NCBI RefSeq assembly: GCF_026625565.1 | Contig: NZ_CP112998.1 | Coordinates: forward strand, 1,800,501-1,864,500 | DNA: 64,000 nt | From: Dyadobacter pollutisoli | GTDB taxonomy: Bacteria > Bacteroidota > Bacteroidia > Cytophagales > Spirosomataceae | Direction: 5' to 3' | Shown: in pieces, positions 44,989-54,213 of the stretch | Position numbering within the stretch: the first letter of the stretch is position 1 | Layout: every line of letters begins with the position of its first letter | Program-made: the position numbers and the translations under genes | Notes under the pieces: model-generated | Told to the model about the DNA's origin: nothing | What the model saw: the letters and a program-made list of their open reading frames with translations, nothing else | Database searches by the model: none

Positions 44989-46404
44989 TTACCAAATAAA
45001 TGTCGCCACGGAACCCGCCTTTAATGTTGCGGACGCATTGTTTTTGCCATCCCGAATCGAAAATGTTTGCACTGTGTCTGAATCATTCAGCACGATCAAT
45101 ACCTTTTTTCCATCCGGCCTCTTGAAAGCCACATTTGGTAACTTATCAATTACATTCGATGCGATCCGCACGGAACCCGCGCGTACAAAACTGGACGCAT
45201 GTGCTACCACATAATACGAGGCATTGCGGGTGACTTTGTCTTTGTCAATTGTGACGCCACCGAGGCACCGGTCGCAGCCGCCGCGATCTGTGAAAGGTCT
45301 GTTTTCCGGGTTACTCGACAGGTTCCATTCGAGGACTGTTTTTGCCCAATTACGCGTTGAACCAATGGTCAGGTCTCTGATATGATTAGGGAAATCTTCT
45401 TCAAACTTGCCCGGTGCGCCCATCCATTGCTCCGTGAAATAGAGATTTTTGTCCGGATGCGCCTTGTGAACTTCCGACAATGCTTCGATTTTGCCACCAT
45501 ACAAATGAAACGCTGAACCATCAATGTACTTTTTGGCTTCGGGATCATTCAGGATGGAGATCGGATATTCCGGCTTGTCCGCATTATGATCGTAAATGAT
45601 GATTTTGGTATCCAGTTTTGCTGATTTAAATGCAGGTCCGAGGTGATTTTTTACAAAAACGGCCTGGTCTTTGGCCAGCATCAGCAAACTTGGATTGTTG
45701 CCCGGATGCAGCGGCTCATTTTGAACTGTGATCGCATCGATCCGAATCCCTTCTTTCTTCATTTCCTGAATGTAGCGGACAAAATATTTGGCATATACCT
45801 TGTAAAATTCAGGCTTGAGACTGCCCCCGCGCGTATCATTATTATCTTTCATCCACACTGGCGGCGACCAGGGTGAGCCCAGTATTTTCACTTTCGGGTT
45901 AATGGCCAGAATTTCTTTCAATACTGGGATCACATCTTTTCGGTCTGGACCCAGGTCAAATTTTTCGAGCTCAGGATCTGTTTGCCCTTGTGGCAGATCA
46001 TCGTAAGAGAAGATTGTTTCGTTCAGGTCAGAGGCACCGATACTTACCCGCAAATAAGTCATTCCCAATTTGGTACCTGCTGTGGAAAACAATTCTTTCA
46101 GCAAGTCAGCGCGAGCCGCCTTGCTCATTTGAATAAGGTGGGAAGCACTGCCGGCAGTTAATGTAAAACCGAAACCCTCCATGATCTGGTAGGTTTCCTT
46201 TGTGTCGATTTCAATGACCTTACCTGTCGCCGGTTTGTCCTGAGAAATGATTAATGGCTTTTGCTTTTCAAACAATACAGATTTGTCACTGTTGGTAAGC
46301 CAGTACGATATGATACCTTTCCCAGCCTGACCGTAGCACAGGAAATTGACGGATAACAGCAAGATTATCAAGCCGGTTTTAATGGTGGCAGCAGAAATTT
46401 TCAT
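44989..46404 (-). CDS. Glycoside hydrolase family 30 enzyme
   Basis: A 471-residue secreted glycosidase. Signal peptide ends near NFLCYGQ (residue 26). The catalytic barrel opens with YQIMEGFGFTLTAGSA and LGMTYLRVSIGASDL, shows SPWSPPVWMK, the acid/base E230 in ITVQNEPLHPG and the nucleophile E325 in LYFTEQWMG, and ends in a small beta domain (VAFKRPDGKKVLIVLNDSD). GH30 members cut beta-1,6-glucan, glucosylceramide or xylan-type bonds; the subfamily cannot be fixed by eye, though the TEQ nucleophile text is usual for the beta-glucosidase/beta-1,6-glucanase side. It faces the glycan locus and probably degrades the same substrate. Confidence 0.92.
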   Translation of the reverse strand: MKISAATIKTGLIILLLSVNFLCYGQAGKGIISYWLTNSDKSVLFEKQKPLIISQDKPATGKVIEIDTKETYQIMEGFGFTLTAGSASHLIQMSKAARADLLKELFSTAGTKLGMTYLRVSIGASDLNETIFSYDDLPQGQTDPELEKFDLGPDRKDVIPVLKEILAINPKVKILGSPWSPPVWMKDNNDTRGGSLKPEFYKVYAKYFVRYIQEMKKEGIRIDAITVQNEPLHPGNNPSLLMLAKDQAVFVKNHLGPAFKSAKLDTKIIIYDHNADKPEYPISILNDPEAKKYIDGSAFHLYGGKIEALSEVHKAHPDKNLYFTEQWMGAPGKFEEDFPNHIRDLTIGSTRNWAKTVLEWNLSSNPENRPFTDRGGCDRCLGGVTIDKDKVTRNASYYVVAHASSFVRAGSVRIASNVIDKLPNVAFKRPDGKKVLIVLNDSDTVQTFSIRDGKNNASATLKAGSVATFIW

Positions 46405-46473
46405 AGCAATGTCCAGATAGAAGGGAACAGTGAATACTGCTGCAAAGTAACTGGAAAATAGCGCGAAATCATT

Positions 46474-49194
46474 TCAATGTTCTACCAGATCAATCCTGCT
46501 GATCACTTTTTCCAGATCGATTCCTTTTCCCAGCACCGGCTTGAATAAATCACCCTCGCTACTGATCCTTTCCAATGCATTTGCAATGGTAAAGTCTTTG
46601 AGCTGCAATCCTTTTTTGACTTCATCCCAATACAGCGGCATGGAAACGGTCGCGCCAAGCTTTGGCCGCACGGAGTAGGCAGCTGCCAGCGTCGCTTTGG
46701 GGCGGTTTTGAAGGTAGTCAATGTACAGTTTGCCCTTTCTGTTCTTGGTCATTCGTTCCACACTCGTGAAGTCAGGCAATTCCTGCTGAACCCGGCCCGC
46801 CACCCACTCAGCAAACAATTGACATTGATCATAGCTATATTGCGCTCCGAGCGGAATGTAAATATGCAGGCCGGTGGAGCCGGATGTTTTGCAGTAACTA
46901 TCCACCTTAATGGAGTCCAGCAATTGTTTGATCGTCTGCGCGGTAAGTATTACCTGTTCAAAAGTATTGGTCGTATCAGGATCCAGGTCCAGCAGGCACC
47001 AGTCAGGATTATCCGGCGTCTTCGTCCGACTATTCCATGGATTCATATCAATGCAACCCAGATTGGCCATATATAGCAAGCTAGCCTCATCGTTACAGAG
47101 CATAAAGTTCTTTTGCTGGTCTTCACCATTGGCGGTATACGGAAATGTATCCACCCAATCCGGAACCTTACCGGTAACATCTTTCTGATAAAAGCTCTTG
47201 CCATTGATTCCATTTGGAAACCGGTTCAATGACATGGGCCGGTCTTCGAGATACGGCAATATATAAGGTGCCACCTGATAGTAATAATTGATCAGCTCGC
47301 GTTTGGTGATTTTTTCTTTGGGCCAATAGAGCTTGCTGAGGTTCGAGAATTTAACCTCGTGGCTATCAATCTTCCTTACCTGGGTTTCTTCTTTCGGATT
47401 GAGCAAAGTTTTTCGTTTCGCCTTTGCAGGTTTTTTAATCACCTCACTCTTCTTCACTGCCTTTTCATCGTCTTCGACCATTTCCTGGGTAGGCTCTTCG
47501 AATTCCCGCACCACATCTTTGGCTGCCTTGTCTTCCCGCATACCTTCGAATGACGGATGCCTGAAAACGCCGTCAGATGTAATTTCAGTGAAGCTCACCT
47601 CGCACACCAATTCTGGTTTCAGCCAGGTAGCGTTGGCTTTGGGGGGATTGGGCCTGAAACGCGACGGTTTGTTATAGTCCGGTGTTTCCTCGAAAGGGCT
47701 TTCCTTGGTGATCAACGGTTTAAACGCCGCCAGCATTTCCTTCTGTTGTTTGTCTTTAAAGCCTGTTCCTACCTTGCCTACGTACTGCAAATTGCCATTG
47801 CTATATGCGCCAAGCAGCAGTGCGCTGAAAAGTTTGGACGAACCGGCATTTTGGGTATAGCCCGCAATAATGACCTCCTGGCGCTTATTGATCTTGATTT
47901 TTAGCCAATCTTTGCTCCTGATTCCGGGGAAATAAACACTGTTAGATTTTTTAGCGATAATACCTTCGAGCCCCATATCGCAAGCAGCTTCAAAAAATGC
48001 ATGGCCCTCTGCCGCGATGCTGTAGCCCAGTTTGACAGGACTGTCGTCGGTTACTATGCTTTGCAAAATTGCTTTTCGCTCCGTGAGAGATAGGTTAGTG
48101 AGGTCGACGCCGTCCAGCCAAAGGATATCAAAAACGTAATAAACCAACTCACCGTCAGCCTCACTGCGCCAGTTCTGCAGCGCACCGAAATCCGAAAGGC
48201 CTTTTTCGTTGATCACTACTATCTCGCCGTCCAGAACAGCGTCAATCTTCCATTCGGAGAGGCCCTGGTAAATGGGGTAGAACTTGTCATTAAACGATTT
48301 CTGGTTCCTTGATTTGATCTCTACCGAGCCCTTGTTAAGAAAGGAAACCGCCCGGTAGCCATCCCATTTTACCTCATATTCCCACCCGGGGTCGTCAAAT
48401 GGCGCGTCGACCAGGGTTGCCAGCATGGGGACAAGCTCCTCGGGGAATTTACTTTTTGGCGCCTTCTTTAAGATGGCTTTTGTTTTTTTTTTAGCGTCGG
48501 CCGGTTTTTCCTTTTCGCTCGCTTTCTCTAATGTCTCGTTAGCCTCAGCAGTGCTTTTTTTATCGTTCTTACCTTTTTCGGATTTGCCAAGCTCAGTAGT
48601 ATCCTCGCCGTAGATATTGTCGGGATGTTCTTCTATTCCTTTCAATGTCTTGCGGGAAACAACCGACCTGTCTTTCTCGGTAATATCTGATTCATCCGCA
48701 TACTTATCACGGTGCTTGATGAGCAGCCAGGAATTTTCAGCCATGCCGGTTTTCACCAGCGCGAATTCCCCTTTCAGTTTTTTACCATGTAATCTGAATT
48801 TCAAAGAGCCGGATTTTAATTCTTTCAACAACGTTTTCTCCTGGTCAGCTTTGGAATCAGCTTCTTCGAGTGGTTCATATGTGCCGAAATCCCAAACCAT
48901 CACGGTACCTGCGCCATAATTTCCCTCCGGAATAATGCCTTCAAAATCCTTGTAGTCGTATGGATGGTCCTCCACCATCATCGCCAGCCTTTTTACAGAA
49001 GGATCGGTAGAAGGGCCTTTCGGCACCGCCCAGCTTTTCAGGACACCGTCCATTTCCAGGCGAAAATCGTAATGCAGCCTGGACGCGTCGTGTTTTTGGA
49101 CTACAAATATCAATGCTTCCGCTTTTGCTTCGCCACCTTTTGGCTCGGGAGTTTTATCAAATTCGCGTTTTTCGTTGTATTTAACCAGGCTCAT
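46474..49194 (-). CDS. ligD: ATP-dependent DNA ligase D (LigD), multi-domain
   Basis: From the chosen ATG (MSLVKYNEKREF) 906 residues; a start at 49263 would overlap the upstream gene and add 23 odd residues. Domains run 3'-phosphoesterase (about 20-180; VQKHDASRLHYDFRLEMDG, GAGTVMVWDFGTYE), a Lys/Glu-rich linker (about 200-250), the ligase with the adenylated lysine near K276 in YEVKWDGYRAV, its OB fold, a second basic linker, and the primase-like polymerase (about 620-900; SNLSKLYWPKEKITKRELI, RPMSLNRFPNG, CLLDLDPD). This PE-LIG-POL order is that of Pseudomonas LigD, the end-joining ligase. Ku, its normal partner, is not in the window. It probably shares a transcript with the DUF72 gene. 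Confidence 0.95.
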   Translation of the reverse strand: MSLVKYNEKREFDKTPEPKGGEAKAEALIFVVQKHDASRLHYDFRLEMDGVLKSWAVPKGPSTDPSVKRLAMMVEDHPYDYKDFEGIIPEGNYGAGTVMVWDFGTYEPLEEADSKADQEKTLLKELKSGSLKFRLHGKKLKGEFALVKTGMAENSWLLIKHRDKYADESDITEKDRSVVSRKTLKGIEEHPDNIYGEDTTELGKSEKGKNDKKSTAEANETLEKASEKEKPADAKKKTKAILKKAPKSKFPEELVPMLATLVDAPFDDPGWEYEVKWDGYRAVSFLNKGSVEIKSRNQKSFNDKFYPIYQGLSEWKIDAVLDGEIVVINEKGLSDFGALQNWRSEADGELVYYVFDILWLDGVDLTNLSLTERKAILQSIVTDDSPVKLGYSIAAEGHAFFEAACDMGLEGIIAKKSNSVYFPGIRSKDWLKIKINKRQEVIIAGYTQNAGSSKLFSALLLGAYSNGNLQYVGKVGTGFKDKQQKEMLAAFKPLITKESPFEETPDYNKPSRFRPNPPKANATWLKPELVCEVSFTEITSDGVFRHPSFEGMREDKAAKDVVREFEEPTQEMVEDDEKAVKKSEVIKKPAKAKRKTLLNPKEETQVRKIDSHEVKFSNLSKLYWPKEKITKRELINYYYQVAPYILPYLEDRPMSLNRFPNGINGKSFYQKDVTGKVPDWVDTFPYTANGEDQQKNFMLCNDEASLLYMANLGCIDMNPWNSRTKTPDNPDWCLLDLDPDTTNTFEQVILTAQTIKQLLDSIKVDSYCKTSGSTGLHIYIPLGAQYSYDQCQLFAEWVAGRVQQELPDFTSVERMTKNRKGKLYIDYLQNRPKATLAAAYSVRPKLGATVSMPLYWDEVKKGLQLKDFTIANALERISSEGDLFKPVLGKGIDLEKVISRIDLVEH

Positions 49195-49222
49195 GATTTT
49201 CTTGTGATTTAGGTTGATGATG

Positions 49223-49972
49223 TTAAGAGGCCTTGTCAACAAGCCCCAAAAGTGTTTTAGCATTCATAATCGCATGTCCGCCGACGTCATTATTGAAAAA
49301 TGCCCAGACGGTGTGACCCTTTTTTGTCCAGTCGATAAATTTGGCCGCATATTCCTCCAAAACCTTCCCTGAATACGAAGAACTATACAGGGAATGGGGG
49401 CCATGAAACCTGATAAAAATGTCTTTTGCCGTAACTTGCTCCAAGTAGGGATATCGGTCCGACTGGGCAAAAACCAGCGTGACGTTATACTTTCTCATCA
49501 AGCTTGTGCTTTCGTCTGAAAACCAGGACAGGTGCCGTACTTCCATTGCAACTCTGTAATCGCCGTAGTCGTCGTTTAAGATTTTAAAAAGGTCGGTGAC
49601 CACGGTTTCATTGAATTTAAGATTAGCCGGAAGCTGGATCAGGATAGGGCCGAGATACTTTATGATCGGTTCGAAAATGTTGAAAAAACGTTCCAGTGGT
49701 TCTTTGGGCTCGTGCAGTTTTTTCAAATGACTGAGATATCTGCTCATTTTGGGGCAAAAAAGGAAGCCTTCGGGGACTTGCTGGATCCATTTTTCGACTG
49801 TGCTTTTCAATGGTAGTTTATAAAAAGAACTGTTGATTTCAGATACTGAAAAGTGTTCAGCATAAAATGAGAGATAAGATGCTGGTTTAACATTTGGCGG
49901 ATAAAACACTCCTTTCCAGTGCTTATAGCTCCATCCGGAAGTACCAATATGTATCTTACCTATCGCTTTCAT
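49223..49972 (-). CDS. DUF72 domain-containing protein (YecE-like)
   Basis: A 249-residue TIM-barrel-like protein of the DUF72 family: IHIGTSGWSYKHWKGVFYP at the start, FSVSEINSSFYKLPLKSTVEKW, FCPKMSRYLSHLKKL, ILIQLPANLKFN, VAMEVRHLSWF, FIRFHGPHSLYSSSYSG and a tail VWAFFNNDVGGHAIMNAKTL. The function is unproven. It ends 28 bp before the ligD start, and the pair points to DNA repair, where DUF72 genes are often found. Confidence 0.9.
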   Translation of the reverse strand: MKAIGKIHIGTSGWSYKHWKGVFYPPNVKPASYLSFYAEHFSVSEINSSFYKLPLKSTVEKWIQQVPEGFLFCPKMSRYLSHLKKLHEPKEPLERFFNIFEPIIKYLGPILIQLPANLKFNETVVTDLFKILNDDYGDYRVAMEVRHLSWFSDESTSLMRKYNVTLVFAQSDRYPYLEQVTAKDIFIRFHGPHSLYSSSYSGKVLEEYAAKFIDWTKKGHTVWAFFNNDVGGHAIMNAKTLLGLVDKAS

Positions 49973-50061
49973 TGCAAAATTTTTTGCTTATCGCCAGGAT
50001 AAAATAATCATACCGTTACCATTGAAACGCAATGATTTGGAATGGTTTTTGAATCGGCCTT

Positions 50062-50451
50062 ATGAAACAGATTGAAATTAAACCAGAAAAAATGAGTGTA
50101 ATTGATATGCTGGGAGACCAGGAAGAGACTTTGGGAACGGAAGAGGATCTGCGCGAGGAGATTGTCGTGGAAGTAATGCAACAGGAAATTTCCGGAAGCC
50201 TGGTGAAAATAGAATTCGAGACTTCCGCTGGATTTTGCAGGGGCTATTACTTTTCCAGTGAGCTGGGCCGTGAGGAAATCAACCTCGAAGCGGAATCCAT
50301 GGAGATTTTAAAGTCCTTGTTCCCGGGTGTTAATGGTGCTTTCGTTCACCAGGTTAAGCGCGAATGGGTTGAAATCAGTTTGACGGAGTCAGCTGCGGGG
50401 TTTCCCGAGTATAAGATGTTCAGTCGGATTGTGACGGGTGGGGCGGTCTGA
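50062..50451 (+). CDS. Uncharacterised protein, 129 residues
   Basis: Starts MKQIEIKPEKMSVIDMLG and has no signal peptide or membrane helix. The protein is acidic in the first half (QEETLGTEEDLREEIVVEVM) and seems to be a small alpha/beta fold. I recognise no family. It is divergent from the DUF72/ligD pair and ends on a very strong hairpin, so it forms its own short unit. Confidence 0.65.
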   Translation: MKQIEIKPEKMSVIDMLGDQEETLGTEEDLREEIVVEVMQQEISGSLVKIEFETSAGFCRGYYFSSELGREEINLEAESMEILKSLFPGVNGAFVHQVKREWVEISLTESAAGFPEYKMFSRIVTGGAV

Positions 50452-50497
50452 AAACAAAAGGATCATGATGCCCATCGCGTCATGATCCTTTTGTTTT
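50451..50497. terminator. Strong two-way terminator
   Basis: Eighteen-base perfect arms (50451-50468 and 50480-50497; core GGATCATGA / TCATGATCC) with A and T runs and an 11-base loop. It serves the uncharacterised gene and the convergent T9SS protein gene. Confidence 0.93.
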
Positions 50498-50505
50498 TTT
50501 GACAA

Positions 50506-51531
50506 CTATTTTTTTAGAACCTTTACAGTTTGTTCTGTCCCGTCCTTTCTGACGGTTTTGATCAAGTACACGCCACTTGGCATTTCCCGGAATTCATATT
50601 CTCTTATCTGCGAATCGGGGCTTTGTGATAGCTTGTTTAGTTGCTGAATCTGGCCAGTAGCGTTGTACACTTCTATATTCTTTACTTTCGCCCAGTCGTC
50701 AGCTTTGATATTGAGTTTATCAACGACGGGGTTAGGGTAAACGCTGGCCAGGTTCAGGTTGAAGGACAGGCTTTTCATCTGGCTGAATGTATAACTGCCG
50801 TCATTATCGACCATCTTTAACCGATACAGATTTTGTCCGTGTAGCGGAGTCACATCAGTGTAAGTGTAAGTTTTTAATGTTTTGCTTTCACCATTTGACT
50901 CTATCTGCGCGAGTGCGCTCCATTGTTTGCCATTGCTGCTACGCTGTATTTCGAAGTAGTCGCTGTTTGTTTCCATGGAGGTACTCCACGATAAAAATGC
51001 CTCCTGTTCCGATCTTTTAGCGGCAAATTCAATCAAAGTGACTGGTAACTCACTTCCTGCTTCTACGGCTGTGATTTTGAGCAGGTCTTTTGTCAAAATA
51101 AGCGGGAATGAATGGGAGACCAGATTCTGATTGACGTCGATTTCCCCGGTTCCGCTTGTAGGTCCGGTCGTCACATAAAGTTCCTCATCATTATAGTAGG
51201 CCAGTTTCAAATTATCTTCAACATTCCCATTCAATTCAGATTCCAGATATTTGATACCAACCTTTCCGAAGAAATTGATCGGGGTATTAAATTCATAAAC
51301 CCGATTGATACTGTTGGTTGGCGATCCCGGAATTGCCACCGAGGACACATTCAAAATTTGGTTACTTAATGTCAGACCTGCTACCGCAGTTGGAGTAAGG
51401 ATTAACCCATTGATAGAAGCCGTTGTCCCACCGAGGATGTGAAAGGTGGTGCCGGAGGTGAATTGGGCTTGCGTTTTGAAAATATTTCCTGTGAGAAGCA
51501 ATGTTATAATTGGAATTATATATCTATTCAT
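50506..51531 (-). CDS. Secreted protein with type IX sorting domain
   Basis: A 341-residue protein. Signal peptide ends near FKTQAQF (residue 23). Residues about 25-160 form a repeat-free beta-rich part with no recognised family. A fibronectin-like module (about 165-250; FAAKRSEQEAFLSWSTSMETNSDYFEIQRSSNG) precedes the sorting domain (about 262-341; ASVYPNPVVDKLNIKA, REMPSGVYLIKTVRKDG, TVKVLKK). The product is exported by the type IX system and fixed to the cell surface or released. It stands 45 bp after the C1q-like protein gene on the same strand. Confidence 0.82.
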   Translation of the reverse strand: MNRYIIPIITLLLTGNIFKTQAQFTSGTTFHILGGTTASINGLILTPTAVAGLTLSNQILNVSSVAIPGSPTNSINRVYEFNTPINFFGKVGIKYLESELNGNVEDNLKLAYYNDEELYVTTGPTSGTGEIDVNQNLVSHSFPLILTKDLLKITAVEAGSELPVTLIEFAAKRSEQEAFLSWSTSMETNSDYFEIQRSSNGKQWSALAQIESNGESKTLKTYTYTDVTPLHGQNLYRLKMVDNDGSYTFSQMKSLSFNLNLASVYPNPVVDKLNIKADDWAKVKNIEVYNATGQIQQLNKLSQSPDSQIREYEFREMPSGVYLIKTVRKDGTEQTVKVLKK

Positions 51532-51576
51532 GATTTCGAAAAGTTGATTCTAGAGATGAAACAATCCTTGTCGACA

Positions 51577-52554
51577 CTATTGTTTTATCACTAGCCTCCC
51601 GTTGAAGAAACTTCGATTAGCGCTAGCGTCTAAAAGCATTGTAATTTCTTTGTGATGGGTAATAGTTACATAAATAATATCACCTTGTTTAAGGTCCATA
51701 TCTGCTGAAATGACACTTGTAAAATAAGAGCCATTATTTGTATTTGAATTTATTACCAATGTGTTGCTGGTACCATTTCTTTCTCTAATCAGTTGTAAAT
51801 CGGTTGTGAATGCCGCACCACCCCAACAAACTTGCACGTCAAAGTGATAAAGTCCATCAACTGGTGCAACAAACTCACTAGTTGCATTAGTGTAGTTATT
51901 GTCGAGATCGTAAAATGACGATTTGAAAGGGATTTTATAATTAATATCCTTTGCAACCATTTCCATGCCAGATTCAACGCCTCTCATACTAAACGCAACT
52001 GCACCTTCCCATTTAGCTTCGCCAAATGCATCGCTAGTGAGAACTTTACCAGTCCCAGGATTTGTATCACTGCCAAACAATTTCATTCTCCCTTCTACGA
52101 TCAACGCATTTCCGAATTCACTTTTTGCGTGTACACCCACCCCGGTTCCAGTCGAATACCCTTTGATCGCAGTGGCATTCTGGTTATTTCCGTTGTAATT
52201 GTCGATTTGAAATATTGCGTTAATTTCATTCCCACCATAATAGTAAGGCATCGCCACACTTGAAAGGAAACGCCAATCAGGAGAAACAGGCGTGTTTGCA
52301 TTAAAATAATAACCAATCCCATATTTCAATGATGCATTAGTATTGTAGACCATCAGTGAATTGGCAGGGGAGGGAACAGTCGTCTTGTCGGTCAGCGACT
52401 GCAAAGCCACTTTGGGGATCAAAATCCCTTTATTGGTACTTTGAATGTCCAGGGCTGCGCTGGGATCAGGTGATGTAGTGTTAATCCCAACGCCCTGGGC
52501 AAAAAGATTTTGAGAGAATCCGTATAATACGAGAAGAAGGAAAAGCTTTTTCAT
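51577..52554 (-). CDS. Surface protein with C1q/TNF-like C-terminal domain
   Basis: A 325-residue secreted protein. Signal peptide to about residue 20 (NLFAQG). The first part (VGINTTSPDPSAALDIQSTNKGILIPKVAL) is the stem text common in Bacteroidota fibre-like surface proteins; the last 130 residues (about 195-325) match a C1q/TNF-type jelly roll (YKIPFKSSFYDLDNN, TSEFVAPVDGLYHFDVQVCWGG, LKQGDIIYVTITHHKE, FFNGRLVIKQ). Such domains trimerise and bind partners. It has no sorting domain of its own. It is probably co-transcribed with the T9SS protein gene downstream. Confidence 0.8.
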   Translation of the reverse strand: MKKLFLLLVLYGFSQNLFAQGVGINTTSPDPSAALDIQSTNKGILIPKVALQSLTDKTTVPSPANSLMVYNTNASLKYGIGYYFNANTPVSPDWRFLSSVAMPYYYGGNEINAIFQIDNYNGNNQNATAIKGYSTGTGVGVHAKSEFGNALIVEGRMKLFGSDTNPGTGKVLTSDAFGEAKWEGAVAFSMRGVESGMEMVAKDINYKIPFKSSFYDLDNNYTNATSEFVAPVDGLYHFDVQVCWGGAAFTTDLQLIRERNGTSNTLVINSNTNNGSYFTSVISADMDLKQGDIIYVTITHHKEITMLLDASANRSFFNGRLVIKQ

Positions 52555-52585
52555 ATGTTGTTTACGTTTGTTACATTAATGCAAG

Positions 52586-52593
52586 CAAACATA
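52586..52593 (-). promoter_or_regulatory. Candidate -7 box for the C1q-like protein gene
   Basis: CAAACATA on the plus strand reads TATGTTTG on the minus strand, a TAnnTTTG match about 31 bp before the start codon. No clear -33 element. Confidence 0.35.
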
Positions 52594-52717
52594 GCCTTTT
52601 GGGAATAAGGATTGATTTAATGTGAATAAGCGGCTAAGACGGATTATCGAATGGACAAATCAGTACTGCTAGGCACCCAAAATTGAACCTTTATTTCGTC
52701 AGCTTGACCTGATTTTT

Positions 52718-52732
52718 CTGAACTTTGTTCAG
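52718..52732. promoter_or_regulatory. Palindrome ahead of the CNB-kinase gene
   Basis: CTGAAC-TTT-GTTCAG is a perfect palindrome 48 bp before the start at 52781 and overlaps GAACTTTG, a near-match to the -7 box. It may be an operator; no other copy was noticed. Confidence 0.35.
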
Positions 52733-52780
52733 TAATTATGTCGAAATTGGGTCAACTACTTAACGACAAAATTTTCTTTC

Positions 52781-54181
52781 ATGAAGGATATCAGTGCAAA
52801 GGATTTGAAATCCATTGAGGTTTTTAAGGATGTTCCTGAGGATCAGTTGCAATGGATGGTTGATCAGAGTGAACATGTAGAATTGCCGGAAGGTAGTTTC
52901 ATGACCTCACCGGGCGAGCCGCTGAAAGGAACCCACATCATTATCAGCGGACGAATTGAGCTGTACCGGATTCAAAATAATACGAAGCTGACCATTGCGG
53001 AACTGCTTCCCGGCACGGTAACGGGAATTTTGCCTTTTTCGAGGGGGAAAATTGGTATTGCCTATGGCCAGTGTGTAGAGGCTACCCAGCTCATGACTTT
53101 CCCGAAAGAGCGGCTGCGAGAGCTCATTATCTCACATTACGAGCTCACGCAGGCATTGGTGATCGTGATGACGTCTCGTGTGCGGGAGTTTACCGAGCTC
53201 GAACAGCAGAATGAGAAAATGATGGCCCTGGGCAAATTATCGGCAGGCCTGGCGCATGAGCTCAACAACCCCGCTGCTGCCATTGTGCGCGGGTCTGATT
53301 CGTTGAAAAAGCATTTGCTGTTGCAACCAGGTGCATTTAAAAGGTTGATCTCCATTCATTTGTCCCCTACCGAAATAGACATTATCAATGAAAAAATGAT
53401 GGCGTTACAGGCCAATACCAACCGGCCCGTGCTGTCGATGATGAAAAGATCGGAAAAAGAAGACGAGATCCTCGACTGGCTGGATCTCAATAATGTGTCA
53501 GAATGTGATGATATGGCCGAAAATCTGGTAGAATTCGGCATTACCGAAGAAGATCTGGACGATTTGAAGGACAAGATCAACAAGGATGATTTTTCACCAA
53601 TTTTGCTCTGGATCAACAACAGCCTCACCACCGAGCGCATGGTAGCGGACATCCAGGAGGCCTCCAAGCGGATCGCTGACCTGGTAGGATCCGTCAAAAC
53701 ATTCACGCACATGGACCGCGGCGGCGAAAAAGAGGTGATCGATATCCATACCGGCATCAAAAATACGCTGACGATGCTTAATCACAAGCTGAAAACGGGC
53801 AATATCAGGGTCGTTGAGGAGTTCGATCTGACCCTGCCACATTTGAAAGCGATGGTAGGGGAGCTGAACCAGGTATGGACCAACCTGATCGACAATGCGA
53901 TCGATGCACTCGAAAACCAGCCTGATCCCGAGCTCAGAATCATTACGCAACGTGACAAGGAGTTTATCAAAGTGTCGATTTGCGACAATGGTCCGGGTAT
54001 TCCAAAAGAGGTACGTTCCAAAGTTTTCGATCCTTTTTTTACTACCAAAGCGATCGGAAAGGGAACGGGGCTGGGGCTGGATGTGGTTATGCGCATTGTA
54101 AAGCAGCATCATGGCTCGGTTACATTGCACACAGAAAGCGGAAAAACAGAATTTTTGGTTTGTTTTCCCATTAATGGATAA
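52781..54181 (+). CDS. Histidine kinase with N-terminal cyclic-nucleotide-binding domain
   Basis: A 466-residue soluble kinase. Residues about 10-130 form a cyclic-nucleotide-binding-type beta-roll (VFKDVPEDQLQWMVDQ, FMTSPGEPLKGTHIIISGRIELY). HisKA follows with H159 in LAHELNNPAAAI, then a long insert with acidic helices (about 225-300), and the ATPase domain with ELNQVWTNLIDNAIDAL, CDNGPGIP and GKGTGLGLDVV. No membrane segment, so it senses something inside the cell. The partner is almost certainly the receiver-flavoenzyme fusion encoded 32 bp downstream. Together with the next two genes it forms a tight cassette. Confidence 0.9.
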   Translation: MKDISAKDLKSIEVFKDVPEDQLQWMVDQSEHVELPEGSFMTSPGEPLKGTHIIISGRIELYRIQNNTKLTIAELLPGTVTGILPFSRGKIGIAYGQCVEATQLMTFPKERLRELIISHYELTQALVIVMTSRVREFTELEQQNEKMMALGKLSAGLAHELNNPAAAIVRGSDSLKKHLLLQPGAFKRLISIHLSPTEIDIINEKMMALQANTNRPVLSMMKRSEKEDEILDWLDLNNVSECDDMAENLVEFGITEEDLDDLKDKINKDDFSPILLWINNSLTTERMVADIQEASKRIADLVGSVKTFTHMDRGGEKEVIDIHTGIKNTLTMLNHKLKTGNIRVVEEFDLTLPHLKAMVGELNQVWTNLIDNAIDALENQPDPELRIITQRDKEFIKVSICDNGPGIPKEVRSKVFDPFFTTKAIGKGTGLGLDVVMRIVKQHHGSVTLHTESGKTEFLVCFPING

Positions 54182-54213
54182 TTTAGGTTTCATTTTTAAA
54201 AAAGGTCTCAACT

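Noticed and set aside
49195..49263. Longer start of LigD
   Set aside because: It would overlap the DUF72 gene and precede the normal family start MSLVKYNEKREF.
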